NCBI GenBank assembly: GCA_030603595.1
Contig: JAUVXL010000015.1
Coordinates: forward strand, 1-33,684
DNA from: Sedimentisphaerales bacterium
GTDB taxonomy: Bacteria > Planctomycetota > Phycisphaerae > Sedimentisphaerales > Anaerobacaceae
Reading direction: 5' to 3'
Length of the DNA stretch: 33,684 bases
In this document: piece after piece, positions 8,787 through 15,507 of the stretch
Layout: each line of letters begins with the position of its first letter
Numbering within the stretch: position 1 is the stretch's first letter
Notes under the pieces: model-generated
What the model saw: only the letters and a program-made list of their open reading frames with translations
What the model was told of the DNA's origin: nothing
Databases searched by the model: none
Made by a program: the position numbers and the translations under genes

Positions 8787-8802
8787 AGCAATTCGCGTGC
8801 CA
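8787..8802 (-). promoter_or_regulatory. Sigma-54 promoter of the porin-amt-PII operon
   Basis: The minus strand reads TGGCACGCGAATTGCT, a perfect TGGCAC-N5-TTGCT match with GG at 8801-8800 and GC at 8789-8788 separated by 10 nt. The start point would be near 8776, giving a leader of about 84 nt, nearly the same as at glnA. Confidence 0.92.
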
Positions 8803-8854
8803 CAAATGCAAAACTTCGCACAACCGCTTATTTGACAAGAGGATACGTCATCTT

Positions 8855-8883
8855 AGCACGTTTTCAGCGGCCGATTGCTGTGC
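8855..8883. promoter_or_regulatory. Candidate enhancer dyad upstream of the porin-amt promoter
   Basis: AGCACGTTTT here is identical to the block at 6026-6035 upstream of glnA. GCAC at 8856 and GTGC at 8880 form the outer arms and CAGC/GCTG the inner arms of a dyad, about 55 bp upstream of the -24 element. It could be the site of the activator encoded divergently at 9134. Confidence 0.4.
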
Positions 8884-9133
8884 GACAATTATGTATTCAC
8901 CGCTATTTGAACCACATATTTGTCTTTCTCGTTAGCGAAAGATTCAGGGTTGGAGAGCGCCGGTAGAGCAATCCGCCGGCAGGCTGTAACACTTTGTCGG
9001 CACTGGACTTATGGGGACTATCAGCTATGAGCGGTATTATTTAGGTACGTATCTGTAATACTTTGTTGAAGTTATGACAATTATGTAGTATCGTAATTGG
9101 CGAATTGGTAGAATTTGACGGAGTTGGTTCATT

Positions 9134-10732
9134 ATGGCTAAGAAGAATTCCAATATGAAGAGGCGGCCGGGCAAGATGCCAAGATCGACAGAGGCATCGC
9201 GTCACGTGCAGGAACTGGAGACGCTTTATAAGATCAGTGAAATCCTTGCGGCGGGTGCGCGGCAGCGGCAGGCGCTTGCGGAGGTTTTGGACGTGCTGGA
9301 CAATGATTTGGATATGAACAGGGGGACCGTAACGCTCCTGGGGTCGGACAGCGCCGAGATTAAGATTGACGTGGCGCATAATATCTCGCAGGAGAAGAGC
9401 CGAAAAGTGCGGTATCGAATGGGGGAGGGAGTGACGGGAAAAGTGATGCAGACGGGCAAGGCGATGATTGTGCCCAAGGTCTCGGAGGAGCCGTCGTTTC
9501 TCAATCACCTTGAGCGGCGCAGCTCCACAGAGGGTGAGACGAGTTTTATCTGCGTGCCGATTTCGATTGGGCAGAATGCGATTGGGACGATCTCGATAGA
9601 TCGGCTCTTCGACGAGTCGGTATCGCTGGACGAGGATATGCGGGTCTTGAGTATTGTTGCGAGTATGATCGCCAATGATGTGAAGGCGCGGCGGGAGGTT
9701 GCTATTCGCCGGCAGGAGCTTGAGGATGAGAACCTCCGGCTTCGTCATGAACTGGAGGACAAGTTTCGGCCCGAGAATATCATCGGCAATTCGAGTAGTA
9801 TGCGCGATCTCTATCAGCAGATTCACCAGGTGGCCGGCAGCGATACGACGGTTCTTATTCGCGGCGAATCCGGGACGGGCAAGGAATTGGTTGCGCATGC
9901 GATTCATTACTCGAGCCCGAGAAGCGAGGGGCCTTTTATAAAGGTGAACTGCGCGGCGCTGAATGAGAATTTGTTGGAGAGCGAATTGTTCGGGCATGAG
10001 AAAGGGGCTTTTACCGGCGCTATCCAGAGCCGAAAGGGTCGGCTGGAAGAGGCCAATGGCGGGACGCTGTTCTTGGATGAGATAGGGGATTTTTCGTCGG
10101 TTACGCAGGTCAAGCTTCTTCGCGTGCTTCAGGAGCGGCAGTTCGAGCGGGTGGGGAGCAACCAGACGCTGAAGACCAATGCAAGGATTGTAGTTGCTAC
10201 GAATCACAATTTGGAGAAGGCGGTCGATAAGGGCGATTTTCGACAGGACCTTTACTATCGGATAAATGTTTTCGAGGTTTTCCTGCCTCCTCTGCGCGAC
10301 CGCAAGGACGATATTCTGCTTCTGGCGGATTTCTTTGTCGAGCACTACGGTAAGAAGATGGGCAAGGACGTTCGGCGGATCAGCACGCCTGCGATTAATA
10401 TGATGGTGGCGTATCACTGGCCCGGTAACGTGCGGGAATTGGAAAACTGCATCGAGAGGGCGATTCTGTTGAGCACGGACGGGGTCATACACGGGCATCA
10501 TTTGCCGCCGACGCTGCAGACCTCGGACGCATCGGATACCATCGGTACCGGATCACTGAAGGAAAGGGTGGATCTATTCGAGCGTGACATCGTCGTCGAT
10601 GCGCTGAAGCGTTGTAACGGGAACCTGGCGGCGGCGGCGCGGGACTTGAGGACCACCCCGCGAATCATAGGGTATAAGGTGAAGGACCTGGGGATTGACT
10701 ACAATCGCTACCGCAGGAGCAAGGGGGTATAG
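9134..10732 (+). CDS. Sigma-54-dependent activator, GAF-AAA+-Fis (NifA-type)
   Basis: This 532-residue enhancer-binding protein has a GAF sensor domain (about residues 25-190), a short coiled linker, an AAA+ domain and a C-terminal Fis helix-turn-helix (about 475-525). The AAA+ domain has Walker A GESGTGKE (244-251), the sigma-54 contact loop GAFTGA (291-296), Walker B LFLDEIGD (312-319) and the [12 protein letters not shown] motif. There is no receiver domain, so control is by ligand or protein binding to the GAF domain as in NifA, not by phosphorylation. GGAG lies 10 nt before the ATG. It is divergent from a cluster with two sigma-54 promoters, making it their likely activator; whether it acts as NifA or replaces NtrC cannot be told, and no nif genes are seen. 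Confidence 0.93.
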   Translation: MAKKNSNMKRRPGKMPRSTEASRHVQELETLYKISEILAAGARQRQALAEVLDVLDNDLDMNRGTVTLLGSDSAEIKIDVAHNISQEKSRKVRYRMGEGVTGKVMQTGKAMIVPKVSEEPSFLNHLERRSSTEGETSFICVPISIGQNAIGTISIDRLFDESVSLDEDMRVLSIVASMIANDVKARREVAIRRQELEDENLRLRHELEDKFRPENIIGNSSSMRDLYQQIHQVAGSDTTVLIRGESGTGKELVAHAIHYSSPRSEGPFIKVNCAALNENLLESELFGHEKGAFTGAIQSRKGRLEEANGGTLFLDEIGDFSSVTQVKLLRVLQERQFERVGSNQTLKTNARIVVATNHNLEKAVDKGDFRQDLYYRINVFEVFLPPLRDRKDDILLLADFFVEHYGKKMGKDVRRISTPAINMMVAYHWPGNVRELENCIERAILLSTDGVIHGHHLPPTLQTSDASDTIGTGSLKERVDLFERDIVVDALKRCNGNLAAAARDLRTTPRIIGYKVKDLGIDYNRYRRSKGV

Positions 10733-10807
10733 CCACAAAGACACCAAGACACGAATAGAAGAAATTGGCGCATTTCGGCACGCGCCCCTCTTGATGCGAA
10801 AATAGGG

Positions 10808-10837
10808 TTGACAGCATACTCAGGAAGTTGTTATGTT
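10808..10837 (+). promoter_or_regulatory. Sigma-70-type promoter of tRNA-Met
   Basis: TTGACA at 10808-10813 is a perfect -35 box. After 17-18 nt comes a weaker -10, TTATGT or TATGTT. The tRNA starts about 20 nt later. Confidence 0.6.
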
Positions 10838-10856
10838 GCAACAACTTAGAAGTTCA

Positions 10857-10930
10857 GGCGGCGTAGCTCAGTTGGTTAGAGCATGGGATTCATAAGCCCA
10901 GGGTCGTTGGTTCGAATCCAACCGCCGCTA
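10857..10930 (+). tRNA. tRNA-Met (CAT)
   Basis: A 74-nt cloverleaf has acceptor GGCGGCG pairing with CGCCGCT (first pair G-U), D-arm GCTCAGTTGGTTAGAGC, anticodon loop TTCATAA with anticodon CAT, and T-arm GTTGG-TTCGAAT-CCAAC. The 3' CCA is not encoded. It could be elongator or a CAT tRNA modified for Ile; the sequence alone does not decide with certainty. Confidence 0.95.
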
Positions 10931-10935
10931 TTGTT

Positions 10936-10959
10936 CGGTTTGCAGCGAGTTGCAAACCG
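10936..10959 (+). terminator. Hairpin after tRNA-Met
   Basis: CGGTTTGCA and TGCAAACCG form a perfect 9-bp stem with a 6-nt loop, 5 nt after the tRNA. The following bases GGCAAATTAG lack a T run, so it may mark 3' processing or termination. Confidence 0.5.
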
Positions 10960-10974
10960 GGCAAATTAGAAGCA

Positions 10975-11079
10975 CGAAATACTAAATTCGAGACAATGTC
11001 GAATGACCAAAACAAACAGTTTCGGAAATTTGAACATTAGGATTTTGAATTTGTTTCGTATTTCGAGTTTAGAATTTCG
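10975..11079. repeat. Imperfect palindrome filling the tRNA-Met to tRNA-Glu spacer
   Basis: The arm CGAAATACTAAATTCGA (10975-10991) matches the reverse complement of TCGAGTTTAGAATTTCG (11063-11079) at 15 of 17 positions. The interior is AT-rich and built of TTTCG/CGAAA words. This style resembles a dispersed intergenic repeat I recall from planctomycete genomes; no second copy is in this window. Confidence 0.45.
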
Positions 11080-11093
11080 GGTTTGAATATTTT

Positions 11094-11166
11094 GCCCCCA
11101 TCGTCTAGTGGCCTAGGATATCAGGTTCTCATCCTGGAGACAGGGGTTCGACTCCCCTTGGGGGTA
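11094..11166 (+). tRNA. tRNA-Glu (CTC)
   Basis: A 73-nt cloverleaf has acceptor GCCCCCA pairing with TGGGGGT, D-arm beginning TCGTCTAGTGGCCTAGGA as usual for tRNA-Glu, anticodon loop TTCTCAT with anticodon CTC, and T-arm AGGGG-TTCGACT-CCCCT. CCA is not encoded. Confidence 0.95.
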
Positions 11167-11172
11167 ATTGTG

Positions 11173-11197
11173 GGCCGGCGTGCATATCATGCCGGCC
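11173..11197 (+). terminator. Hairpin after tRNA-Glu
   Basis: GGCCGGC (11173-11179) pairs with GCCGGCC (11191-11197), 7 nt after the tRNA. It is followed by ATTCGCTTATG without a true T run. Confidence 0.5.
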
Positions 11198-11239
11198 ATT
11201 CGCTTATGCGCCGTCCTTACAGTTGGAGATTGACGGCTT

Positions 11240-12667
11240 ATGAAACGACGAGAAGTCATAGTTGCCTCGGAGCAGGGCATTTCACTACTGCTTAGGCACG
11301 TATTCCCACTGCTCGTGTTGGGGCTGGTTGTGTTTGTCCCGCGTGCGAGTTCAGCAGACGAAACCGGCACAATGGTCTTTCACGGGAGAATACTCGCCGC
11401 GCAATATCCCGGCAGCGGCGAAACTGTCCCTATGACGGCGGTTTATTGCTTCGCAAGCGCAGCGGGGCCGGATCGGCAGGCAATTGGGTTTCGCACCTGG
11501 GAGACGCATCCGGCGGGTTGGTATCGGCTGGCCGGGCCTGCGGGGACCTATAGTTTTATCTTCTCAGCGCCGGCGGGTTTTGTACGGCCTCTGGTTGTGA
11601 CAGGGCAGGTTCTCAAATCCGGCGATAACGTCAATCGCGATTTGACGCCGGCCTTCGATTACGCCGATTTTTATCAAGGAGCCTGGGACGAGAAGCCGGC
11701 GAGCGACTACTTCCAAACATTCATCGCCAAAGGCAACAGCATTACGCGGGTCGGTTTCAAGCTGGCCACAGACGGTGTGGACGGCCCCGGCCCTCTTGGG
11801 CAGAATATGCTGCTCTCGATCCACAAGAAAACCGAGGCCGCCCCGGACAAGTGGCCGCAGGTCGGGCCGACTGCGACCGTTCCGAACGTCGATTGCGGAG
11901 GGGCGAAGAACTATTGGTGGTGCGCTGGGTGGGATTCGGGGCAGGTCCCGACGGAACCGGGCAAGACCTATGCCGTGCATCTTGAGGCCCAGAACCATTC
12001 ATCGAGTCTTCAGGCATTCTGGCGAGAGGCCCAAGTCGCCCAATCGGATTGCTACCGCCTGGGCAAAGCGGGCAAGACAGGCTGGCAGGGACGCAGGATG
12101 TGCATGGCTGTTAGTTCAGATTCCGATGGTCTGGTCGTGCCTTACAACAAGCGCATCCAGAAGAAATTCGTCGAGTTTGCGGGATTCGAGAAGTCCTGGT
12201 CGCAAACTTATGTTGCGCAGGGCAAAGGCCTGGCGGGAGTGATTTTGTACACGGCGACGTCGGGCGTACAGCCTTCGTTGATGAAACAGCGGGCGAAGGT
12301 GAGCCTCAGGCGCGGCGGGCCGGGCGGTGAGATTGTCGGCGTCGAGAAAATCGCTATCGGCAACGGCAACTATACGGGCGATGCCTCGTGGGGCGTTTTC
12401 GGCGTATCTTTCGCACCGGGCGAAGTGCCGCTCGAGCCGGGCAAGACATACGCCGTCGAGTTCGAATCAATCGAGAACTACGATACCCTGCACGGATTCG
12501 TGAATATCAAGGGCCAGGTAAGCGACGACAAGCCCGGCTTCAACCCATACAGAAAAGTCCCGCCCGACGACTACAAGCGCGGAACCGCCTACCGAAAGTG
12601 CACCGACAAACAGCCCTTCGACCTCGACATGCAAATCGTTGAGTACCGATCCGACGCCGAGAATTGA
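11240..12667 (+). CDS. Exported protein with two related beta-rich halves, function unknown
   Basis: I do not recognise the family. The 475-residue protein starts with a signal peptide (hydrophobic residues about 17-36, cleavage near ASSADE), then has a carboxypeptidase-regulatory-like beta segment (residues 45-125: GTYSFIFSAPAGFV). Two related modules follow: one contains GQVPTEPGKTYAVHLEAQ (about residue 235) and the other GEVPLEPGKTYAVEFESI (about residue 395), each preceded by a strand-rich stretch starting DYFQTFIAKG or SWSQTYVAQG. This points to a tandem duplicated beta-sandwich, perhaps carbohydrate binding. The module with TYAVHLEA also has several Trp and Cys residues. GGAGA lies about 10 nt before the ATG. 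It stands alone between tRNA-Glu and the lipoprotein repeats. Confidence 0.75.
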   Translation: MKRREVIVASEQGISLLLRHVFPLLVLGLVVFVPRASSADETGTMVFHGRILAAQYPGSGETVPMTAVYCFASAAGPDRQAIGFRTWETHPAGWYRLAGPAGTYSFIFSAPAGFVRPLVVTGQVLKSGDNVNRDLTPAFDYADFYQGAWDEKPASDYFQTFIAKGNSITRVGFKLATDGVDGPGPLGQNMLLSIHKKTEAAPDKWPQVGPTATVPNVDCGGAKNYWWCAGWDSGQVPTEPGKTYAVHLEAQNHSSSLQAFWREAQVAQSDCYRLGKAGKTGWQGRRMCMAVSSDSDGLVVPYNKRIQKKFVEFAGFEKSWSQTYVAQGKGLAGVILYTATSGVQPSLMKQRAKVSLRRGGPGGEIVGVEKIAIGNGNYTGDASWGVFGVSFAPGEVPLEPGKTYAVEFESIENYDTLHGFVNIKGQVSDDKPGFNPYRKVPPDDYKRGTAYRKCTDKQPFDLDMQIVEYRSDAEN

Positions 12668-12791
12668 AAGGAACTCGGCGGAAGACCTTGCGTTTGCAGA
12701 GAAAGTTGCTATGCTGAAATAGCAGACATGGCCGAAGGAGGCCAGGTTAGTGGCAGATGGGAAATTTGCAATTAGTGAAAGGAGTATTTCA

Positions 12792-13133
12792 ATGAGAAAT
12801 GTTCTTGGACTGTCGGCGGTTCTTTTGACGTGTGTGGTGTTAAGCTCATGCAGCGGCAATCGGCCGGAGAAGGCCTTTATGGGTACGTGGACAGGTACTG
12901 ATGAGGGGGAGACGGTTGAGCTTTCATTCATGGAGCAAGGTATCTGGATCGTGAAACTGCCGGATGGAACCACGGCGGGGACATGGACCATCGGCCCCGA
13001 AGGCAACGCAGTGCTGATCTACGATGATAGTAAGGCATCCGCCACCCCCACGAGCGACGGGAGGCTTATTGTACGGCACGAGGGCGAATCGAATGTGATG
13101 GTATTCGATAAGGCGGACGCGAAGAACAAGTGA
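12792..13133 (+). CDS. Small lipoprotein, first tandem copy
   Basis: This 113-residue protein has a lipoprotein signal (MRNVLGLSAVLLTCVVLSSC) with lipobox LSSC and Cys20 as lipidation site. The mature part is short, with GTW-type repeats (FMGTWTGTDEGETVELSF, TAGTWTIGPEGNAVLIYDD) that suggest a lipocalin-like or META-like small beta-barrel. I do not recognise a named family. I chose the ATG at 12792, preceded by AAAGGAG with 9 nt spacing, since the paralogue at 13521 starts at the same residue and both are then 113 residues long. Confidence 0.8.
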   Translation: MRNVLGLSAVLLTCVVLSSCSGNRPEKAFMGTWTGTDEGETVELSFMEQGIWIVKLPDGTTAGTWTIGPEGNAVLIYDDSKASATPTSDGRLIVRHEGESNVMVFDKADAKNK

Positions 13134-13210
13134 AACTCGCTGTGCGTAGATGAGAGTCGGACTTCCGCCGGTACGAGCATGTATTCTGAATCTTTGGATA
13201 ATCGATCGGC

Positions 13211-13274
13211 GAGCACACACGATAAAAAGCGGGACGAATACTACATACGCCAGGCTGGCTGCGCAGATTGCCGA
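13211..13274 (+). pseudogene. Fossil of the tadA 5' end left by the duplication
   Basis: Read in frame, this stretch gives STHDKKRDEYYIRQA, matching STIDNKQDEHYMLEA at the start of TadA. The DNA then rejoins tadA at GCGCAGATTGCCGA after a length change that breaks the frame, and a stop follows. The start codon ATG has become GCG. It was left when the lipoprotein-tadA region was duplicated and is not expected to be expressed. Confidence 0.75.
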
Positions 13275-13363
13275 TAGATTGGCGGGAAAGCTTGCGTTTT
13301 CAGGGGAAGTTGGTATTGTGTGATGGTGAATATGGGACAGCAAAGTGAGATTAATGGTAAATA

Positions 13364-13482
13364 GTCTTTGTTGCGGAAAGCAAGAACTGCCAATGTCACC
13401 CCTGCGAAAGCAGGGGTCCAGAGGGAAAAAGCTGGATTCCCGCTTCCGCGGGAATGACAAATACTGTTTCCGCAACAGAGAC
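13364..13482. mobile_element. MITE-like inverted-repeat element, copy A
   Basis: A 119-bp element has ends GTCTTTGTTGCGGAAA and TTTCCGCAACAGAGAC that match as inverted repeats at 15 of 16 positions. Inside are two strong hairpins, CCCCTGCGAAAGCAGGGG and ATTCCCGCTTCCGCGGGAAT. A related copy is at 27731-27870. It interrupts the leader of the second lipoprotein copy, 38 bp before its ATG. No transposase is present and no clear target duplication was seen. Confidence 0.7.
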
Positions 13483-13520
13483 AAAATAGGTGATTCCAGG
13501 ATAAAGAAAGGAGTATTTCA

Positions 13521-13862
13521 ATGAGAAACGTTGTTGGACTGTCGGCGGTTCTTTTGACGTGTGCGGCATTAGGCTCGTGCAGCGGCAATCGACCGGAAAA
13601 GGCCTTTATGGGTACGTGGAAAGGTGCGCATGAGGGAGAGACGATTGAGCTTTCGTTCATGGAGAAGGATATCTCTATCGTGAAGACGGGCGATGAAACA
13701 TTTGCGGGGACTTGGATCATTGACCCCGAAGGCAACGCAGTGATGACCTTTGAGGACGAGAAGGTCATCGTCACGCTCTTGAACGACGGGAAGATCCTGG
13801 CCCGAAAGGGGGCCGGATCGTCGTCGGTAGTGTTCGAAAAGAGCGACTCGGAAAAGAAGTGA
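13521..13862 (+). CDS. Small lipoprotein, second tandem copy
   Basis: This 113-residue paralogue of the 12792 gene has signal MRNVVGLSAVLLTCAALGSC with lipobox LGSC. The mature part aligns without gaps: GNRPEKAFMGTW is identical, followed by KGAHEGETIELSFMEKD. The copies differ most in the C-terminal third. AAAGGAG is 9 nt before the ATG. The leader differs from copy one by the inserted inverted-repeat element, which could change its expression. The function is unknown; it is exported to a membrane surface. Confidence 0.8.
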   Translation: MRNVVGLSAVLLTCAALGSCSGNRPEKAFMGTWKGAHEGETIELSFMEKDISIVKTGDETFAGTWIIDPEGNAVMTFEDEKVIVTLLNDGKILARKGAGSSSVVFEKSDSEKK

Positions 13863-13941
13863 ATGTCGCCGGGCGTAAATGAGCGTGGAATCTCTGCCGG
13901 CATCACGCCTGCCACCTTGCCAACCGTTCGCTGGTAAGCCT

Positions 13942-14421
13942 ATGAGCACGATTGACAACAAACAGGATGAGCATTACATGCTCGAAGCGATCAAGGCGGC
14001 GCAGATTGCCGAGGAGAACGGCGATGTCCCTATCGGTGCGGTGATCGTCTATGAGAATCAGGTCATCGGCAGGGCTTATAATCAGAGAGAGCAACTCAAC
14101 GACCCGACGGCCCATGCCGAGATCCTTGCATTAACTCAGGCGGCGGCGTTTATCGAGAGTTGGCGATTGGGTGGCTGCACGATATACGTTACTTTGGAGC
14201 CCTGCGCGATGTGTGCCGGTGCGCTGGTCCTGGGTCGGCTGGATAGATTGGTCTATGGCTGCGACGACCCTAAGGCCGGGGCCTGCAAGAGCCTGTACAA
14301 TATCGTCCAGGATGAAAGGCTGAATCACAGACTTGAAGTGACATCCGGCGTTTTGGCCGACGAATGCGGCAAGCTCCTGCAGGATTTCTTTCTGCGGCGA
14401 AGACCCGACAAGAGTCAATAG
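13942..14421 (+). CDS. tadA: tRNA-specific adenosine deaminase
   Basis: This 159-residue cytidine-deaminase-fold zinc enzyme converts adenosine 34 of tRNA-Arg(ACG) to inosine. The zinc site is seen as TAHAE (His58, Glu60 the proton shuttle) and TLEPCAMCAG (Cys88, Cys91). The C-terminal region with FFLRRR is typical of TadA rather than of guanine deaminase. A longer frame opens at 13879, but those bases are the duplicated 3' flank of the lipoprotein gene and do not encode conserved sequence, so the ATG at 13942 is preferred, although no strong Shine-Dalgarno sequence precedes it. The start of this gene was duplicated as a fossil at 13211. Confidence 0.92.
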   Translation: MSTIDNKQDEHYMLEAIKAAQIAEENGDVPIGAVIVYENQVIGRAYNQREQLNDPTAHAEILALTQAAAFIESWRLGGCTIYVTLEPCAMCAGALVLGRLDRLVYGCDDPKAGACKSLYNIVQDERLNHRLEVTSGVLADECGKLLQDFFLRRRPDKSQ

Positions 14422-14422
14422 C

Positions 14423-15061
14423 TCAAGTCTTCCGGCGCCTCCGCCGCGATGTCACGTAACGCGCCACCCGCGCGCAATAGCCGCCGAAGGCATCTCCGTA
14501 ATGCTCGGCGTGGAAACACTCCTCCCGGAGAATCTGCAGGTGAAATACCGTCGCCAAAACCAATGCGAGCAAGAGAAGATGCAGCCGGCCATGGACCAAA
14601 AATGTTCCGATGAGCAGCAGATCGAAGCTCAGATAAATCGGATTGCGCGTCCAGGCATAAATGCCGTCGGTCATAAGCGGCCCCGGGCTATTGCGGTCGA
14701 TGCCGAATCGCCACGACTCGCCAAGCCCGCGAGTCCCCAGCCCGTAGAAGACAAGGCCTGTAGCCATCAACAGACCACCGGCAATCTTGGTCGCCGGCGA
14801 ATCAAACAGGGCAACCGCCAGGCGCGGCGGAACGGGGCGAAACTGTATGGACCAGGCGCCGGCCACCAACTCATACGACCACAGGAGCAGGCAGACCATA
14901 GCCAGAAGGTCCTCAAGTATCTGCTTGGCCGTTCGTTGTCTGTCAACAACCATCACGCGAATCCCGCGTCTGTATAGGCGCAACGCCCGCGGCAGTGCAA
15001 GAAAAGCCAGGCACACCAGGGTGGCAAACCCAAACCAATCAAAAAATCGACTTATGTCCAT
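14423..15061 (-). CDS. Membrane methyltransferase of the isoprenylcysteine carboxyl / phospholipid methyltransferase family
   Basis: This 212-residue integral membrane protein has about five hydrophobic segments. Its C-terminal third has the family signature: DGIYAWTRNPIYLSF (SAM-binding arginine and proline region), then LREECFHAEHYGDAFGGYCARVARY, matching the E-x4-HYG-x3-YCxRVxRY pattern of ICMT/PEMT-like enzymes. It probably methylates a lipid or small lipophilic molecule with S-adenosylmethionine; the substrate cannot be told. It is convergent with tadA, the two genes ending one base apart. The ATG has only a weak Shine-Dalgarno sequence and lies inside the end of a small ORF (15039-15137) with a strong one, suggesting translational coupling. 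Confidence 0.82.
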   Translation of the reverse strand: MDISRFFDWFGFATLVCLAFLALPRALRLYRRGIRVMVVDRQRTAKQILEDLLAMVCLLLWSYELVAGAWSIQFRPVPPRLAVALFDSPATKIAGGLLMATGLVFYGLGTRGLGESWRFGIDRNSPGPLMTDGIYAWTRNPIYLSFDLLLIGTFLVHGRLHLLLLALVLATVFHLQILREECFHAEHYGDAFGGYCARVARYVTSRRRRRKT

Positions 15062-15137
15062 AACGGCGAATCTCGTGAACGATATCTACAATACCAAACT
15101 TTTTGACCCGCTGGTCCATTTTTTCCAGAAATTCCAT
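15039..15137 (-). CDS. Small ORF overlapping the methyltransferase start
   Basis: A 32-residue frame starts at ATG 15137 with AAAGGAG 9 nt upstream, a much better site than that of the methyltransferase. It reads MEFLEKMDQRVKKFG and on to RRYGHKSIF. Its stop lies 23 nt inside the next gene. The peptide is charged and probably helical, with no signal or membrane segment. It could be a leader that couples translation, a small protein in its own right, or the true 5' end of the methyltransferase separated by a frameshift. Confidence 0.5.
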   Translation of the reverse strand: MEFLEKMDQRVKKFGIVDIVHEIRRYGHKSIF

Positions 15138-15247
15138 TTTCACAGTCTCCTTTACATAAAGGCCGGGCTGGTCGCTTCAGGGCGGGCGATGCGGATTGCT
15201 TGTTGCAAAAGTGCGGGTTCGCCGATATATTATCAGTGCACGACACC

Positions 15248-15335
15248 GGAGAGGTGTCGGAGTGGCTTATCGAGCAGCCTTGGAAAGGCTGTGTAGGGCT
15301 TGTCCCTACCGCGGGTTCGAATCCCGCCCTCTCCG
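15248..15335 (+). tRNA. tRNA-Ser (GGA)
   Basis: An 88-nt cloverleaf with a long variable arm has acceptor GGAGAGG pairing with CCTCTCC, anticodon loop TTGGAAA with anticodon GGA, variable arm TGTAGGGCTTGTCCCTACC and T-arm GCGGG-TTCGAAT-CCCGC. CCA is not encoded. Confidence 0.95.
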
Positions 15336-15507
15336 TTACATTTCAACTTTCGCTTGTATGTGCTTTCAGAGGCACTTGAAAAACGCACGTTTCTGAATCA
15401 GAAGATTAAAAGGTGGAAAAGTGTTTCTGAAAATGGTAAATGGAAATCATAAGCTGATCTAAGTGAAAAATGAGATCATAAACGGAAAGCTATGAAAGGA
15501 GATAACG

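Larger units (their letters stand above)
8693..9133. other. Divergent regulatory region between the porin-amt-PII operon and the activator gene
   Basis: No gene is seen. It holds the sigma-54 promoter, a GCAC/GTGC dyad, two copies of GACAATTATGTA (8884-8895 and 9076-9087), a GCCGG/CCGGC stem at 8959-8980, and one TGT-N10-ACA, the form of a NifA site, at 9064-9079. A clear sigma-70 promoter for the activator gene was not found. Confidence 0.6.
12670..14020 (+). repeat. Tandem duplication: lipoprotein gene plus 5' end of tadA
   Basis: Unit 1 runs from about 12670 to 13274 and unit 2 from about 13283 to 14020. The units share the upstream leader (GGAAGACCTTGCGTTTGCAG against GGAAAGCTTGCGTTTTCAG), the lipoprotein gene with its GGAGTATTTCA leader, the 3' flank (CTCGCTGTGCGTAGATGAG against GTCGCCGGGCGTAAATGAG) and the first ~25 codons of tadA. 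Unit 2 has a later insertion of the inverted-repeat element at 13364-13482. The junction lies just inside tadA. Confidence 0.8.

Noticed and set aside
8804-8822. A second sigma-54-like site on the minus strand, TGTGCGAAGTTTTGCA
   Set aside because: The -24 element has GT instead of the invariant GG, and a perfect match lies only a few bases away at 8787-8802.
8993-9010. Plus-strand CGGCACTGGACTTATG as a sigma-54 promoter for the activator gene
   Set aside because: The -12 GC is absent (AT at the required position).
9064-9079. TGT-N10-ACA as a proven NifA binding site
   Set aside because: One such match is expected by chance in about one in ten regions of this size, and it is 265 bp from the porin-amt promoter. 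Mentioned only as context.
9041-10501. A 486-codon open frame on the minus strand
   Set aside because: It is the antisense of the GAF-AAA+-Fis activator, whose full motif set is on the plus strand. The translated product is a low-complexity, His- and Arg-rich shadow with no recognisable family.
12467-13006. A 179-codon minus-strand frame over the first lipoprotein
   Set aside because: It is antisense to two well-supported plus-strand genes and an analogous shadow appears over the second lipoprotein, as expected from the duplication.
13879-13941. Longer start for TadA (21 extra residues)
   Set aside because: These bases are the duplicated 3' flank of the lipoprotein gene and match non-coding sequence after the first copy.
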